Below, piece after piece: positions 24,233 to 33,719 of a stretch of 64,000 nucleotides of DNA. The stretch is taken from the NCBI GenBank assembly GCA_017411715.1, contig JAFQPO010000009.1, positions 62,001 to 126,000 of the forward strand, in the 5' to 3' direction. The stretch comes from Bacilli bacterium. GTDB lineage: Bacteria; Bacillota_I; Bacilli_A; ML615J-28; CAG-313. A program made the translations under genes and the position numbers. Numbering within the stretch: the stretch's first letter is position 1; each line of letters opens with the position of its first letter. Under the pieces are notes generated by a model. That model made no database searches, had not been told where the DNA came from, and saw only the letters and a list, made by a program, of their open reading frames with translations.

Positions 24233-25321
24233 CTATCTAACTAATCTTACATTAGGTTTAAATTTAAGTCCATCTCTGTATGCAGCATCTTCACTCTTAA
24301 TATCTATTTTCCATCCAGTTACTTGAGAAGCAAGACGTACGTTTTGACCTCCCATACCGATTGCAAGAGTAAATTCTCTTTCCGGAACAATCGCTAAGCA
24401 ACTTCTTTCTTTTTCATCTATCATTACACTAATTGCATGTGCAGGAAGCAAAGCAGACGCAATAAGTTGTACTGGATCATCATCCCAAACAAAGATATCA
24501 ATTTTTTCACCATTTAATGCGTCATTGATTTGTTTAATTCTAAATCCATTAACACCAACGCAAGCACCTTTTGGATCAACTCTATCATTATTTGCTTTAA
24601 CTCCAACTTTACTACGGAATCCAGGTGCACGTGAAACATTTACGATTTCAACTACACCACTTGAAACTTCAGGAACCGCATTTTCAAATAAACGTTTAAC
24701 AATATCACGATGAGTACGAGATACATAAACTTTTGGTCCCTTACCAGCTTCTTCAACTTTTGTAATATAAACTTTTAATTGACGCCCCGCAATTAATACA
24801 TCTGTAGGTAGAGCTTCAGATTTAGGCATATATGCATCATAATCCATACCAATACCTAAAATAACAGCTTCATCTAATACTTTATTAATTGTTGCGGTAA
24901 TCATTTCATTTTCATGGTCTTTAAAGAATTCATAAGCTCTCTTACGACCTAATTCTTTTAATCCTTGTGTGAAAAGTTGTTTGAATTGAGCAGCACCTTT
25001 TCGACCAACTTCTTTTTCAAAATCTACTTTTCTTCTAATTGTACTACCAACTCTAACGCGTTCTTTAATAAGTTTAGCATCAGGAAGTAATATTTGTCCT
25101 TCAGGACCTTCTGGATCTATTTCAGCTACAACTGTTAAAATTGAATAAACTCTAATTTCTTTTTTGTCATAATTAAAATCAACTTCAATGTCACCTTTAA
25201 CGCCTTCTAATTGACATGCTTTTTTCATCGCAATCGCAATTTTATCAGCGATATCTGTGATTTCTAAATTACGTTCTTGAGCGATAAGTTCAAGTGATTC
25301 ATAAAAATTCTTACTAATCAT
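24233..25321 (-). CDS. nusA: Transcription termination/antitermination factor NusA
   Basis: 362 residues, the Firmicutes length without the C-terminal repeats of E. coli. The N-terminal RNAP-binding domain (1-130) is followed by an S1 domain and two KH domains: the first around VGVKANNDRVDPKGACVGVN, the second with IAIGMGGQNVRLA near 335. It controls pausing, termination and transcription-translation coupling. Second gene of the operon. Confidence 0.96.
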   Translation of the reverse strand: MISKNFYESLELIAQERNLEITDIADKIAIAMKKACQLEGVKGDIEVDFNYDKKEIRVYSILTVVAEIDPEGPEGQILLPDAKLIKERVRVGSTIRRKVDFEKEVGRKGAAQFKQLFTQGLKELGRKRAYEFFKDHENEMITATINKVLDEAVILGIGMDYDAYMPKSEALPTDVLIAGRQLKVYITKVEEAGKGPKVYVSRTHRDIVKRLFENAVPEVSSGVVEIVNVSRAPGFRSKVGVKANNDRVDPKGACVGVNGFRIKQINDALNGEKIDIFVWDDDPVQLIASALLPAHAISVMIDEKERSCLAIVPEREFTLAIGMGGQNVRLASQVTGWKIDIKSEDAAYRDGLKFKPNVRLVR

Positions 25322-25333
25322 AATATTACTCCT

Positions 25334-25825
25334 TTAATTCATTTTAATTGCTAATCGTATTTTTGCTATTAGTTTTCTTGCTACTTTAACAGGATATCTA
25401 AATTGTTTAATGTGTACTTTGATTTCAACCGTTTCATCATCCACACTAACAATGTCACCTTCAAATTCTTTATACATAGATTTATGAATTTCAATCTTCT
25501 CATAAGTTTTTACATTAACAAATTTGCCAATTGCACCCTCTAAATCTTCAGTTGTCTTTAATTCTTTTTCTAACCCTACTGAAGAAACCTCTAAATAATA
25601 TTCAGTTTCAATTGGATCAATTTCATCAAGTAAATCACTTAATGCCTCACTTACAAGTGTTGTGTCATCACAAGAAATTGGTTCTTCTTTATTAAGATTC
25701 TCAATTGTAAAACGTATTATTCTAATGCCAAATTCTTTAGTATCTTCAACACTCACTAAAGTATATCCCGTTTCTAAAACTTTATTAACGGTTTTATCAA
25801 ATAAACTTTTTTCGAAATTATTCAT
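25334..25825 (-). CDS. rimP: Ribosome maturation factor RimP
   Basis: 163 residues of the YlxS/RimP family: CDDTTLVSEALSDLLDE...EYYLEVSSVGLEKELK (the LEVSSPGLDRPL motif with Pro replaced by Val), then the C-terminal SH3-like part. It assists 30S assembly. First gene of the operon. Its Shine-Dalgarno lies partly in a hairpin (see leader). Confidence 0.93.
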   Translation of the reverse strand: MNNFEKSLFDKTVNKVLETGYTLVSVEDTKEFGIRIIRFTIENLNKEEPISCDDTTLVSEALSDLLDEIDPIETEYYLEVSSVGLEKELKTTEDLEGAIGKFVNVKTYEKIEIHKSMYKEFEGDIVSVDDETVEIKVHIKQFRYPVKVARKLIAKIRLAIKMN

Positions 25826-25834
25826 AACTATACC

Positions 25835-25864
25835 CTTTCAAATGAAAGAGTGAGCAATGCTCAC
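25835..25864 (-). promoter_or_regulatory. Two-hairpin leader of rimP
   Basis: On the minus strand GTGAGC-ATT-GCTCAC (25864-25850) and CTTTCA-TT-TGAAAG (25848-25835) are adjacent. The second arm of the latter contributes to the GAAAGGG ribosome binding site. A TTGACT/GATAAT pair (25923-25918 and 25902-25897, 15-bp spacer) may be the promoter. No named RNA family recognised. Confidence 0.45.
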
Positions 25865-25959
25865 CCTGTTAATCAAGATTATCAAGTCATATATATATTA
25901 TCATAATCTTTTTAAAAAGTCAAGGTAAGTGACTAACATACTTGATTTTTTCAATTTAC

Positions 25960-25988
25960 TTGATAATTTTATAAATTTAAGATAAAAT
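25960..25988 (+). promoter_or_regulatory. sigma-A promoter of the nucleoside kinase gene
   Basis: TTGATA (25960-25965), 17 bp, TAAAAT (25983-25988), followed by an AAAGGAGG ribosome binding site at about 25996. Confidence 0.7.
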
Positions 25989-26008
25989 ATATTAAAGGAG
26001 GAAATATA

Positions 26009-27667
26009 ATGACTGACAAAATTAAAATTAAAATTTTAAATTTCCCAGATTCTTTAGAAGAAGTTTCTAAAGGAACAACCCTTTTAAACATTTTACCTAC
26101 CTCCCTTAGAAAAAAATATTATGTATGTTTAGTAAATGGACGTGCAAGAGAACTTAGTTTTAAAATTAGCTTTGATGCTAATTTAGAATATTTAGAACTC
26201 AACCATTCTGAAGCTGGTAAAGCATATGAAGCTAGTCTTAGATTTTTAATTGCTATGGCTTTATATGAAATTAATCCTAAATTAAATATTCGCTTTAGCT
26301 ATAATGTTTCTCGTTCAATCTTTTGTGAATTTATTTCTAAAGATTTTAAATGTGATTCTTCTTTTGTAAATCAATTATCTGAAAAGATGAATGAAATAAT
26401 TGAAAAAGATTTGCCAATTGAAAGAGTTACAGTTTCAAATAACGAAGCTAGTGAACTTTACAAAAAATTTAATATGAGTGATAAACTAGATATTTTAACA
26501 TATCGTCCTGAAAAAGATGTACACCTATATAAATGTGGAAATTATTATAACTATATGCATTCATATATGGTACCATCAACAGGTTATCTAACTAGATATG
26601 TTTTAAAACCTTATGCGCCTGGTATTATTATTCAATATCCAAGATATGAACTAAATGGTGACATTCCAACATTCATAGAAGCACCAATTTATGGTAGAAC
26701 AATCAAAGCTGCTAGAAGCTGGGCTGAAATGATTGGTACTCATACTATTTATCATATCAACGAAAAAATAGAAGAAAAGACGATTAATGATTTTGTTCAA
26801 ATTTGTGAAACTAAACATAATAATATGATTGCCGAACTTGGCGAATTAATTAAAAAAGATATTGAAAACATTAGACTTATCGCAATTGCAGGTCCTTCTA
26901 GTAGTGGTAAAACAACATTCTCTAATCGCCTTAGAATTGAACTAATGTCAAGAGGTATTAAACCTGTAATGATTTCAATTGATGATTACTATATTGACCG
27001 CGATAAGATTTTACCAAATGAATTTGGTGAATTGGATTTAGAAGACATTAATACAATTGATGTTGATTTATTTAATCAACACTTATATGCTTTAATAAAT
27101 GGTGAAGAAGTTGAATTACCACATTTTGATTTTACCATTGCTAAACGTGTTAAAGGAAAGAAAATTAAAGTTGACCCGTCTTCTCCAATAATTATTGAAG
27201 GAATTCATGCTTTAAATGAGCTAATGAGTTCATCCATTCCTAAACATCAAAAATTCAAAATCTTTATTAGCCCACAAATTCAAGTTAATATTGATAATCA
27301 TTCGCCAATGTCTACAACTGACTTACGACTAATTAGAAGAATAGTTCGCGATAGTGAATTTAGAAATGCACCAGCCGTTAAAACAATATCTATGTGGCCT
27401 TCTGTAAGACGTGGTGAATTTAAATGGATATATCCACATCAAGAACAATCTGATTATGTTTTCAATTCTGAACTTTCTTATGAACTATGCATTCTTAAAA
27501 AATATGCATTACCATTATTAAAAGAAATCAAACCTGATGATCAGTACTATCCTGTTGCGAATAGACTTATCAAATATTTAAAATATTTTAAACCATTAGA
27601 CGAATCTTTAATTCCTTGTAATTCTTTATTAAGAGAGTTTATTGGTGGTAGTTGTTTCAATGTTTAA
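26009..27667 (+). CDS. Uridine kinase-like nucleoside kinase with TGS/ThrRS-like N-terminus
   Basis: 552 residues. The first part (1-60) resembles a TGS domain and residues about 60-250 resemble the threonyl/alanyl-tRNA-synthetase second additional domain, including the YNYMHSYMVPSTGYL segment. The C-terminal part is a P-loop kinase: IAGPSSSGKTTFSNRL (about 293-308), SIDDYYIDR, and DFTIAKR. This arrangement is the conserved Firmicutes 'nucleoside kinase' related to uridine kinase/phosphoribulokinase. The kinase substrate is uncertain. The gene is a monocistron with its own promoter and terminator. Confidence 0.88.
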   Translation: MTDKIKIKILNFPDSLEEVSKGTTLLNILPTSLRKKYYVCLVNGRARELSFKISFDANLEYLELNHSEAGKAYEASLRFLIAMALYEINPKLNIRFSYNVSRSIFCEFISKDFKCDSSFVNQLSEKMNEIIEKDLPIERVTVSNNEASELYKKFNMSDKLDILTYRPEKDVHLYKCGNYYNYMHSYMVPSTGYLTRYVLKPYAPGIIIQYPRYELNGDIPTFIEAPIYGRTIKAARSWAEMIGTHTIYHINEKIEEKTINDFVQICETKHNNMIAELGELIKKDIENIRLIAIAGPSSSGKTTFSNRLRIELMSRGIKPVMISIDDYYIDRDKILPNEFGELDLEDINTIDVDLFNQHLYALINGEEVELPHFDFTIAKRVKGKKIKVDPSSPIIIEGIHALNELMSSSIPKHQKFKIFISPQIQVNIDNHSPMSTTDLRLIRRIVRDSEFRNAPAVKTISMWPSVRRGEFKWIYPHQEQSDYVFNSELSYELCILKKYALPLLKEIKPDDQYYPVANRLIKYLKYFKPLDESLIPCNSLLREFIGGSCFNV

Positions 27668-27670
27668 AAG

Positions 27671-27708
27671 TAAAGAACCCAAGTCAATTGACTTGAGTTC
27701 TTTTTTTT
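27671..27708. terminator. Bidirectional terminator
   Basis: AAGAACCCAAGTCAATTGACTTGAGTTCTT with T8 between the convergent kinase and symporter genes. Confidence 0.85.
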
Positions 27709-27709
27709 A

Positions 27710-29134
27710 TTAGTTTTTTGCTTTTCTTCTAAAGATTTTTGATCTAAATAATACAACCAATAATACCGCAAGTAACCCTACTACAATTGCTAGAGTTATA
27801 AATGCTGCTTGCCTACTTTGTGGAGCATAATCAGCTAGTAACATTATTGGGAAGCCAAGCACAATAGCTGGTAGGTTTTGATACACTAAATTATCAGCAG
27901 CAGGGGTTTCAAAGTTAGGGTCTATTTCTCTAAGTAAAATTACACCAGTTGAAGCAGTACCTGTTAACATACCATACATTGCGAAGAATTGTTCGTATTG
28001 ATAATCTTTAAATAAGAACTTAGAAACAATGTAAATATATGCATATGTAGCAGCAGCACCAACAATGCCCATAATTGCAAGAACATGCCAATATGCTCTG
28101 ATATTTTCTAAATCGATTGCGGCAACCCCCGCAACAATCATCACGTCAAATGCAATACCACTAATACGATTCATCATAAAGTCATTAATATGATCACGTT
28201 TTACATAATTATATTTTCTAAGTGATTTATGAACTGTTTTAACAAATATCGCAAGTAATGTACCTATCAAGAAGTTGAAACCAAAGATAGTTGATTTAAG
28301 ACCATCTCCAACTAAATTACCTAATAATTTCATTACTACATATGTCGCAACATATACAAGTAAGACAATCGCAATTTGAATTGTAGATTTATCAATAGAT
28401 GCATTTACTGGTATTTCATTATTTCCTTGATAATCATTAAGAGCTAATTTTTCTTTTTGTGTAATTGTTTCTTTTTTAATCTTACCACGGAATTTTAAAA
28501 TATTTAAACAAACAACACCACCAATACTTGCGGATAAGAACCCTAGTGCAGCAATCGCAAGACCAAAGTTACTACCATTAGTAAAGCCATAGTTTTGTTG
28601 ATATTTTAAACCATAGTTTAATGCTTGACCTGTACCTTGACCATAACCAAAGGCAAGTAGAATACCTGATGCTTCAATCATCCCTTTAATTTGTGGAGCA
28701 AAGATGATTGTTATAACTAAACCTAGGATAACTTGAATTAAATAAGTTGTAACTGTAGTAACACCAGTATTAAATACTTCAGCAGTACGTTTTTTACCTT
28801 GTGTTTTTTTATTACTTTTTAAACTCATTGCGATAAAACCAATCGCAAGTGCGTGATATGTAATGATTTCCAAAATACTAGTTCCAGCCATTATATTGCC
28901 ATCTTTAGTTGTGATTGAAAACATTTCTAAATCAAAAAAAGCTTCTTTAGTTATTAATTTATAAATTGTTGTAAATACTAATATAATTATTCCACCTAAT
29001 ACAGATGCGGGCATTAAAGACTTATTAAGAAATGGAATTTTATTTTTTAAAGCGTGTGAAAATAACATACTTAAAAATAACACAGCAGTTAAAAGTAGTA
29101 ACGACCATATATTACTATCCCAAAAATTATTCAT
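27710..29134 (-). CDS. Sodium/glutamate symporter-like (GltS family)
   Basis: 474 residues with about 11-12 membrane segments in two inverted halves. The first half contains a glycine-rich FGYGQGTGQALNYG loop (about 155-168) and the second ends near GMLTGTASTGVILLREIDP (about 385-403), re-entrant loops of the GltS type. Family knowledge: Na+-coupled import of glutamate. It is longer than E. coli GltS (401), mostly in the central cytoplasmic loop (about 215-245). Substrate identity is inferred. Confidence 0.75.
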   Translation of the reverse strand: MNNFWDSNIWSLLLLTAVLFLSMLFSHALKNKIPFLNKSLMPASVLGGIIILVFTTIYKLITKEAFFDLEMFSITTKDGNIMAGTSILEIITYHALAIGFIAMSLKSNKKTQGKKRTAEVFNTGVTTVTTYLIQVILGLVITIIFAPQIKGMIEASGILLAFGYGQGTGQALNYGLKYQQNYGFTNGSNFGLAIAALGFLSASIGGVVCLNILKFRGKIKKETITQKEKLALNDYQGNNEIPVNASIDKSTIQIAIVLLVYVATYVVMKLLGNLVGDGLKSTIFGFNFLIGTLLAIFVKTVHKSLRKYNYVKRDHINDFMMNRISGIAFDVMIVAGVAAIDLENIRAYWHVLAIMGIVGAAATYAYIYIVSKFLFKDYQYEQFFAMYGMLTGTASTGVILLREIDPNFETPAADNLVYQNLPAIVLGFPIMLLADYAPQSRQAAFITLAIVVGLLAVLLVVLFRSKIFRRKAKN

Positions 29135-29210
29135 ATATTTATGTCCTCCTTTTTATAACATATGTATATTTTACACCTTTTTAGACTTCAAATCAACTAA
29201 TTAATTAAAA

Positions 29211-29262
29211 AAACTGTCTAAGGTATATTGGTTTTATCACTAATATACTTTAAACAGTCTAT
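29211..29262 (-). terminator. Terminator after the SpoU methyltransferase gene
   Basis: Stem of about 19 bp (GACTGTTTAAAGTATATTAG with CCAATATACCTTAGACAGTT, some G-U pairs) followed by seven U on the minus strand. Confidence 0.85.
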
Positions 29263-29263
29263 G

Positions 29264-29998
29264 TTATTGTAAGTAATAATATAATATTATTCCTCCTGCC
29301 ACACTTGCATTAAGTGACTCAACATCGTTTTGCATCGGTATTACTACTTTAGTTGTAGCAGCTGCAATAAATTCACTACTTACGCCTTGCGCTTCATTGC
29401 CTATAACAACAGCGAAATGTTTTGTGGGAATAATCTCATTTAAATTCTTAGCGCCTTTCAAAGCACTAACAACTATATCAAAATCATTTGCTTTAAGAGC
29501 TGCAATAATTTCTTTTTTATCAAGATATATACATTTAGTTTTAAAGATTGCTCCTTGCGTTGAACGAACCACTTTATCATTATAAACATCAACTGTATCA
29601 CTAGTCATGATAACCGCATCAATTCCAAGAGCTGCTGAAGTTCTAATTAAAGTTCCTAAGTTTCCTGGATCTTGTAAAGAATCAAGTACTAATAATTTGT
29701 GATAATTAGATAAGTCTACTTTTTCACTATCCATATTAACAACTCCAATAATCCCAGGGGGAGTCACTACGTTAGATACTTTTTTCATGATTTCTTGTGT
29801 AACAATATATGTGTTAACACCAAAATCATCTTTTTCGTTAATTGTGTAAACTTCTTTTAATCGATTATGTTTTTTAGCTTCTTCTACTAAATGATATCCT
29901 TCTACTAAAAAAGTTCTAGCTAATAATCTATTCTTTTTATCTTTTAACTTAGTTAATTCTTTAATTCTATTATTAGTTAACGATGTAATATATTCCAT
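29264..29998 (-). CDS. SpoU/TrmH-family RNA 2'-O-methyltransferase
   Basis: 244 residues. An N-terminal substrate-binding domain (1-85) precedes a SPOUT knot domain with motif 1 (LQDPGNLGTLIRTSAALG), motif 2 (VVIGNEAQGVS) and motif 3 (IPMQNDVESLNASVA). These are the family's SAM-binding and dimer motifs. It methylates 2'-OH of rRNA or tRNA (YsgA/RlmB-like); the target nucleotide is unknown. It overlaps the preceding gene by one base (TAATG). Confidence 0.9.
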   Translation of the reverse strand: MEYITSLTNNRIKELTKLKDKKNRLLARTFLVEGYHLVEEAKKHNRLKEVYTINEKDDFGVNTYIVTQEIMKKVSNVVTPPGIIGVVNMDSEKVDLSNYHKLLVLDSLQDPGNLGTLIRTSAALGIDAVIMTSDTVDVYNDKVVRSTQGAIFKTKCIYLDKKEIIAALKANDFDIVVSALKGAKNLNEIIPTKHFAVVIGNEAQGVSSEFIAAATTKVVIPMQNDVESLNASVAGGIILYYYLQ

Positions 29999-30555
29999 TA
30001 TGCAAAAGTCCCTTTAACAGCTTTCATTACCATAATAACATTAATTGCAGCTATAATAACAACTAAAGCTAAGACAATAAAATAAAATATTTTATACATT
30101 TTTTTACTTTCAGGTCTTCTAAAAACAAATAAGAAAATTGTATCAAATAAAATAATCGCAACAGGATAAATAAGTGCTGATATTATAGCATAAGTCGTAA
30201 CTTTACCTTCAGTAAATTCTTCTAATGAAGCAAGCATCTTTTGTAATATAGCAGAACCAACCACTGTAGTTAACCAATAATTTGTTGCGACAATACTAAC
30301 TACACCAATAATAAATACTAAAGGATGAACTTTATTAATCCAACTAGTTTTTGTTTCAATTTCTACTTCTTCTTCTGGAATAGAAACTTTTTCAGATAGT
30401 AACATATATCTTTCTTGTAATTCATTATATTCTTCTTCAGTAATAGACGGTTCTACTTCATTTAAAATATCTTCATTATATTTATTTAAAACCTCTAATA
30501 TCTTAACTAGTTCTTCTTGATATTCTTCGTAAGTTTTAGTTTTATCATTAATCAT
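29998..30555 (-). CDS. Membrane protein with coiled-coil N-terminus, unknown
   Basis: 185 residues. Residues 1-65 are charged and helical (EEYQEELVKILEVLNKYNED...EEEYNELQERY), followed by three membrane segments at about 73-100, 118-145 and 155-178. No family recognised. It is translationally coupled to the downstream RNA methyltransferase gene. Confidence 0.7.
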   Translation of the reverse strand: MINDKTKTYEEYQEELVKILEVLNKYNEDILNEVEPSITEEEYNELQERYMLLSEKVSIPEEEVEIETKTSWINKVHPLVFIIGVVSIVATNYWLTTVVGSAILQKMLASLEEFTEGKVTTYAIISALIYPVAIILFDTIFLFVFRRPESKKMYKIFYFIVLALVVIIAAINVIMVMKAVKGTFA

Positions 30556-30606
30556 AAGAGCCCTTCTTTCTTTTGTATATTTTATCGTATTTGTGAATTA
30601 TTGTAA

Positions 30607-30635
30607 AGAAAAAAGCACGCGAACTGCGTGCATTT
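30607..30635 (-). terminator. Terminator of the SASP gene
   Basis: GCACGC-AGTTC-GCGTGC hairpin followed by U6 on the minus strand. Confidence 0.85.
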
Positions 30636-30638
30636 TCA

Positions 30639-30842
30639 TTATTTTGTATTTAATTGAGATTGAGCTAGAGAAACTAAACGACGAGTGATTTCTCCACCAA
30701 CTGTACCGTTTTGACGTGCTGTTGCATCTGGACCTAAGTTAACACCTAGTTCACTTGCGATTTCATATTTCATTTGTGAAACTGCATTTTCTGCACCAGG
30801 TACAGCTAATTTATTTTTTTTGCTGTAAGATGAATTATTCAT
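30639..30842 (-). CDS. Alpha/beta-type small acid-soluble spore protein
   Basis: 67 residues. It contains both family signatures: the germination-protease site region [10 protein letters not shown] (cut expected after the Glu) and the C-terminal [13 protein letters not shown] motif, with [14 protein letters not shown] between. These proteins coat and protect spore DNA and are degraded by Gpr at germination. The ribosome binding site GAGGAGGTG is very strong, and a sigma-G-like promoter precedes it. This is the best single proof that the organism makes endospores. Confidence 0.96.
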   Translation of the reverse strand: MNNSSYSKKNKLAVPGAENAVSQMKYEIASELGVNLGPDATARQNGTVGGEITRRLVSLAQSQLNTK

Positions 30843-30863
30843 TGATTACACCTCCTCGAAATT

Positions 30864-30893
30864 TATTATGTACAAATTTTACATTATTATAAA
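30864..30893 (-). promoter_or_regulatory. sigma-G-like promoter of the SASP gene
   Basis: Minus strand TTTATA (30893-30888), 17 bp, CATAATA (30870-30864); the -10 matches the sigma-G/F CATnnTA type. The -35 is weaker. Confidence 0.55.
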
Positions 30894-30921
30894 TTTTTAG
30901 AAGTAGTAATTTTTGGTAATT

Positions 30922-32145
30922 TTATAATATATCTAAATCATCTTTAACAACATTATATTTACTATTATATCTAAGTACTACTCTTTCAGTATTTGCAACT
31001 GCCTCATCAATCATTTCTTGATATGCAAATTTATTCTCTTCTTTTTCTGCAACATCACTCTTAGGTTTAATTTGTGGATGTTTAGGTACATATACAGTGC
31101 AGCAATCATCATAAGGACGAATAGATATATCAAATGTATTAATCTTTTGTGATATCGCAATAATGTCTTGTTTATCAAATGCCGCAAGTGGTCTAATTAC
31201 TAAAGCATTAGTTACTTCATTTATAACATTCATGCTTTCTAATGTTTGACTTGCTACTTGTCCCATACTTTCACCATTAATTATTACATTTGCATTTATT
31301 TTATGCATAATATTTGTTGCGATACGATACATCATTCTACGCATAATTGTAATACAATAATCTTCTCTTGTATATTTGTAAATAGCTTCTTGAATTTTAG
31401 TAAACGGAACAATGTGTAAAACTATTCTACTATTTTTAGAATAGATAGTTAATTGTTCTAATAAGTCAACAACTTTTTGTAAAGCTTCATTAGATGTATA
31501 TGGTGGTGACGCAAAATGAACCGCTTCAATTTCAATTCCTTTTTTAAGTGATAAATATCCAGAAACAACACTATCAATTCCACCACTTATCATTACTAAT
31601 CCTTTACCTAATGTACCAGCAGGGAATCCTCCTACTCCATAATATGTTTTAGTAAAGATATATGTCCCTTCGTAACGTAAGTCAACATCAAGGGTAATAT
31701 CAGGATTGTGAACATCTGCTTTTAAATTTTCTAGATTTCTAAATAAATGACGACCAATTTCTTTTGTAACTTCAAGTGATGTAAGAGGGAAGTTCTTATC
31801 ACCTCTATTAGTTTCAATCTTCATGGTTTTATTTTGATATTCTTCTTGTGACATAATTTTTAATGCTAAATCTTTAATATCATCTAAATTAGATTCACAA
31901 CGAGCTACCACACTAAATGAATAAATACCAGGTATTTTTTCTAAAATAGGAATAATCTCATTTACGTCTTCGCCATTTAGCATAATATAAAAACGCATAC
32001 CACGTGATTCGTATTGTAAGTTTACAAATGTATGTAATGCTGATTTAATATGGCTAGTAATTGCTTTAATGAATTGATTACGATTAGATTTTTTTAAAGC
32101 TAGTTCGCCATATCTAATTAAAATATGATTATATAAATTATTCAT
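30922..32145 (-). CDS. thiI: tRNA 4-thiouridine synthetase ThiI
   Basis: 407 residues. An N-terminal ferredoxin-like/THUMP region (1-165) is followed by the PP-loop domain with MISGGIDSVVSGYLSLKKG (about 181-199), and a CTVYVPKHPQ segment. The C-terminal rhodanese of E. coli ThiI is absent, as in Bacillus. It uses sulfur from the cysteine desulfurase encoded just upstream to make s4U8 in tRNA. Gap of 2 bases to that gene. Confidence 0.95.
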   Translation of the reverse strand: MNNLYNHILIRYGELALKKSNRNQFIKAITSHIKSALHTFVNLQYESRGMRFYIMLNGEDVNEIIPILEKIPGIYSFSVVARCESNLDDIKDLALKIMSQEEYQNKTMKIETNRGDKNFPLTSLEVTKEIGRHLFRNLENLKADVHNPDITLDVDLRYEGTYIFTKTYYGVGGFPAGTLGKGLVMISGGIDSVVSGYLSLKKGIEIEAVHFASPPYTSNEALQKVVDLLEQLTIYSKNSRIVLHIVPFTKIQEAIYKYTREDYCITIMRRMMYRIATNIMHKINANVIINGESMGQVASQTLESMNVINEVTNALVIRPLAAFDKQDIIAISQKINTFDISIRPYDDCCTVYVPKHPQIKPKSDVAEKEENKFAYQEMIDEAVANTERVVLRYNSKYNVVKDDLDIL

Positions 32146-32147
32146 AA

Positions 32148-33284
32148 TTATTTTTCCTTTGTTAGTATAGTGATTTTATCAATTGCTTCTACTAATTTAT
32201 CAATATCACTAGTTGTATGTTCTTCACATAAACTTATTCTAATTGCACTTAGTGCACGATTAGCATCATTGGAAATAGCATATATTGTTTTTTCGGGTTT
32301 AGCAAGTTTGGCACTACATGCGCTACCACTTGATGCATATATTTCAAATTGTTCGAATGTATGAATGATAGTCTCGCTTTTAACTTTAGGCATACTAAAG
32401 TTAAATATATATGGAGAATAATTGTTATCTGGTGTATTAATAACAATATTAGGATTAATTGATAATTTATTTTTTAAATATGTATGAAGCATTAAAACAT
32501 ATTGGTATTTTTTATTAATATCTATAGTAGCAAGTTGCATAGCTTTCGCACAAGATACTGCCCCTGCTACATCAATTGTTCCAGGTTTTAAACCTTCTTG
32601 TTGTGTTGCTCCTTTAAGTGGCGCAACAAGGTCTAAATTTTTATTTATAAATAGAGCTCCTGTTCCTTTTAAACCATGAATCTTATGAGCACTAATTGTT
32701 ATTAAATCTACATCATCAAATGAAAAATCATTTTTAAGTTTTGAAAATCCTTGTACCGCATCAATGTGTAATTTAGTTCTAGGATATTTTTTCACAATTT
32801 CAATTATTTCTTTAATTGGTTCAATAACACCAATTATATTATTAACCCACATAATTGATACAAATACTGTATCAGAATTAATAGCACTATTTAATTCATT
32901 TAAATCAATTAAACCGTTGTGATCAACATTTAGATATATAACTTCAAAACCTTTACTTGCTAAATCCTCAAAGCAACTCATAACAGATGGATGTTCAATC
33001 TTAGTTGTAATAATTCTTTTTTTAGTTCCTAAATATTTATTACAAATACCGTATATCGCAAGATTATTAGCCTCAGTTGCCCCTGATGTAAATACAACTT
33101 TTTTATTAGTTACACCTAAACTATTTAACGCAAGAATACTTGCTTTATCAAATAATTGTTTTGATTTAGTACCTAAAACATAATTACTACTAGCATTATA
33201 CCAACATTTATTAGATGTTTGCATATATACATCTAGTACTTCTTGATTAGGTTTTGTGGTTGCTGTTTGGTCAAAATACAACAT
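32148..33284 (-). CDS. Cysteine desulfurase, NifS/NifZ-like
   Basis: 378 residues from ATG 33284, supported by CGAGGTGATC; the ORF opens three codons earlier. PLP motifs: ATEANNLAI, HIDAVQ, SAHKIHG with the Schiff-base Lys, and the mobile loop SSGSACSA with the catalytic Cys (about 325). It delivers persulfide sulfur to ThiI; nifZ-thiI pairs are conserved in Bacilli. Confidence 0.95.
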   Translation of the reverse strand: MLYFDQTATTKPNQEVLDVYMQTSNKCWYNASSNYVLGTKSKQLFDKASILALNSLGVTNKKVVFTSGATEANNLAIYGICNKYLGTKKRIITTKIEHPSVMSCFEDLASKGFEVIYLNVDHNGLIDLNELNSAINSDTVFVSIMWVNNIIGVIEPIKEIIEIVKKYPRTKLHIDAVQGFSKLKNDFSFDDVDLITISAHKIHGLKGTGALFINKNLDLVAPLKGATQQEGLKPGTIDVAGAVSCAKAMQLATIDINKKYQYVLMLHTYLKNKLSINPNIVINTPDNNYSPYIFNFSMPKVKSETIIHTFEQFEIYASSGSACSAKLAKPEKTIYAISNDANRALSAIRISLCEEHTTSDIDKLVEAIDKITILTKEK

Positions 33285-33347
33285 TATGATCACCTCGTTT
33301 TGTTTACTTTACAATTATATCATAAAAGCTTGAAAAAAGCATAAACT

Positions 33348-33376
33348 TTGCAAAAACAACAAAATACATATATAAT
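33348..33376 (+). promoter_or_regulatory. sigma-A promoter of the TSCPD gene
   Basis: TTGCAA (33348-33353), 17 bp, TATAAT (33371-33376), 20 bases before the start at 33396. Confidence 0.75.
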
Positions 33377-33395
33377 ACACTATGAGGTGGATATT

Positions 33396-33650
33396 ATGTT
33401 AAAACATATTTCTTATAATACTAGCGGTACATGTGCTAGAAAAATTGATTTCGATTTAAGCGAAGACGGCAAAATTTATAATTTAAAATTCACTTCCGGT
33501 TGTCCTGGCAACTTAAGCGCAATTTCAAAATTATTAGAAGGCAGAAATGCTCTTGAAGCAGCAAACATTTTAGAAGGGAATACTTGTGGGCCTAGAAGTA
33601 CAAGTTGTGCCGATCAATTATCAAAAGCTATTAAAGAAGCTATATGCTAA
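33396..33650 (+). CDS. TSCPD domain-containing protein
   Basis: 84 residues from ATG 33396 with GAGGTGG upstream; the longer frame to 33348 overlaps the promoter. It has the family pattern TSGTCA, FTSGCPGNL, LEGNTCGPRSTSCADQL. Several conserved Cys suggest metal or thiol chemistry. Related domains occur at the end of vitamin-B12-dependent ribonucleotide reductases; the free-standing form has no proven function. Confidence 0.85.
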   Translation: MLKHISYNTSGTCARKIDFDLSEDGKIYNLKFTSGCPGNLSAISKLLEGRNALEAANILEGNTCGPRSTSCADQLSKAIKEAIC

Positions 33651-33654
33651 TAAG

Positions 33655-33679
33655 AGGAGCTAATGCTCCTTTTTTATTT
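33655..33679 (+). terminator. Terminator after the TSCPD gene
   Basis: AGGAGC-TAAT-GCTCCT followed by T6. Confidence 0.85.
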
Positions 33680-33719
33680 TTCTTTCTATTTTGTGATATA
33701 ATATATATGTGAGGTACAT

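Noticed and set aside
24632-24647. Possible parS site (CACGTGAAACA half)
   Set aside because: Only one half-site fits; the other half differs at three positions, and it lies inside nusA codons. Probably chance.
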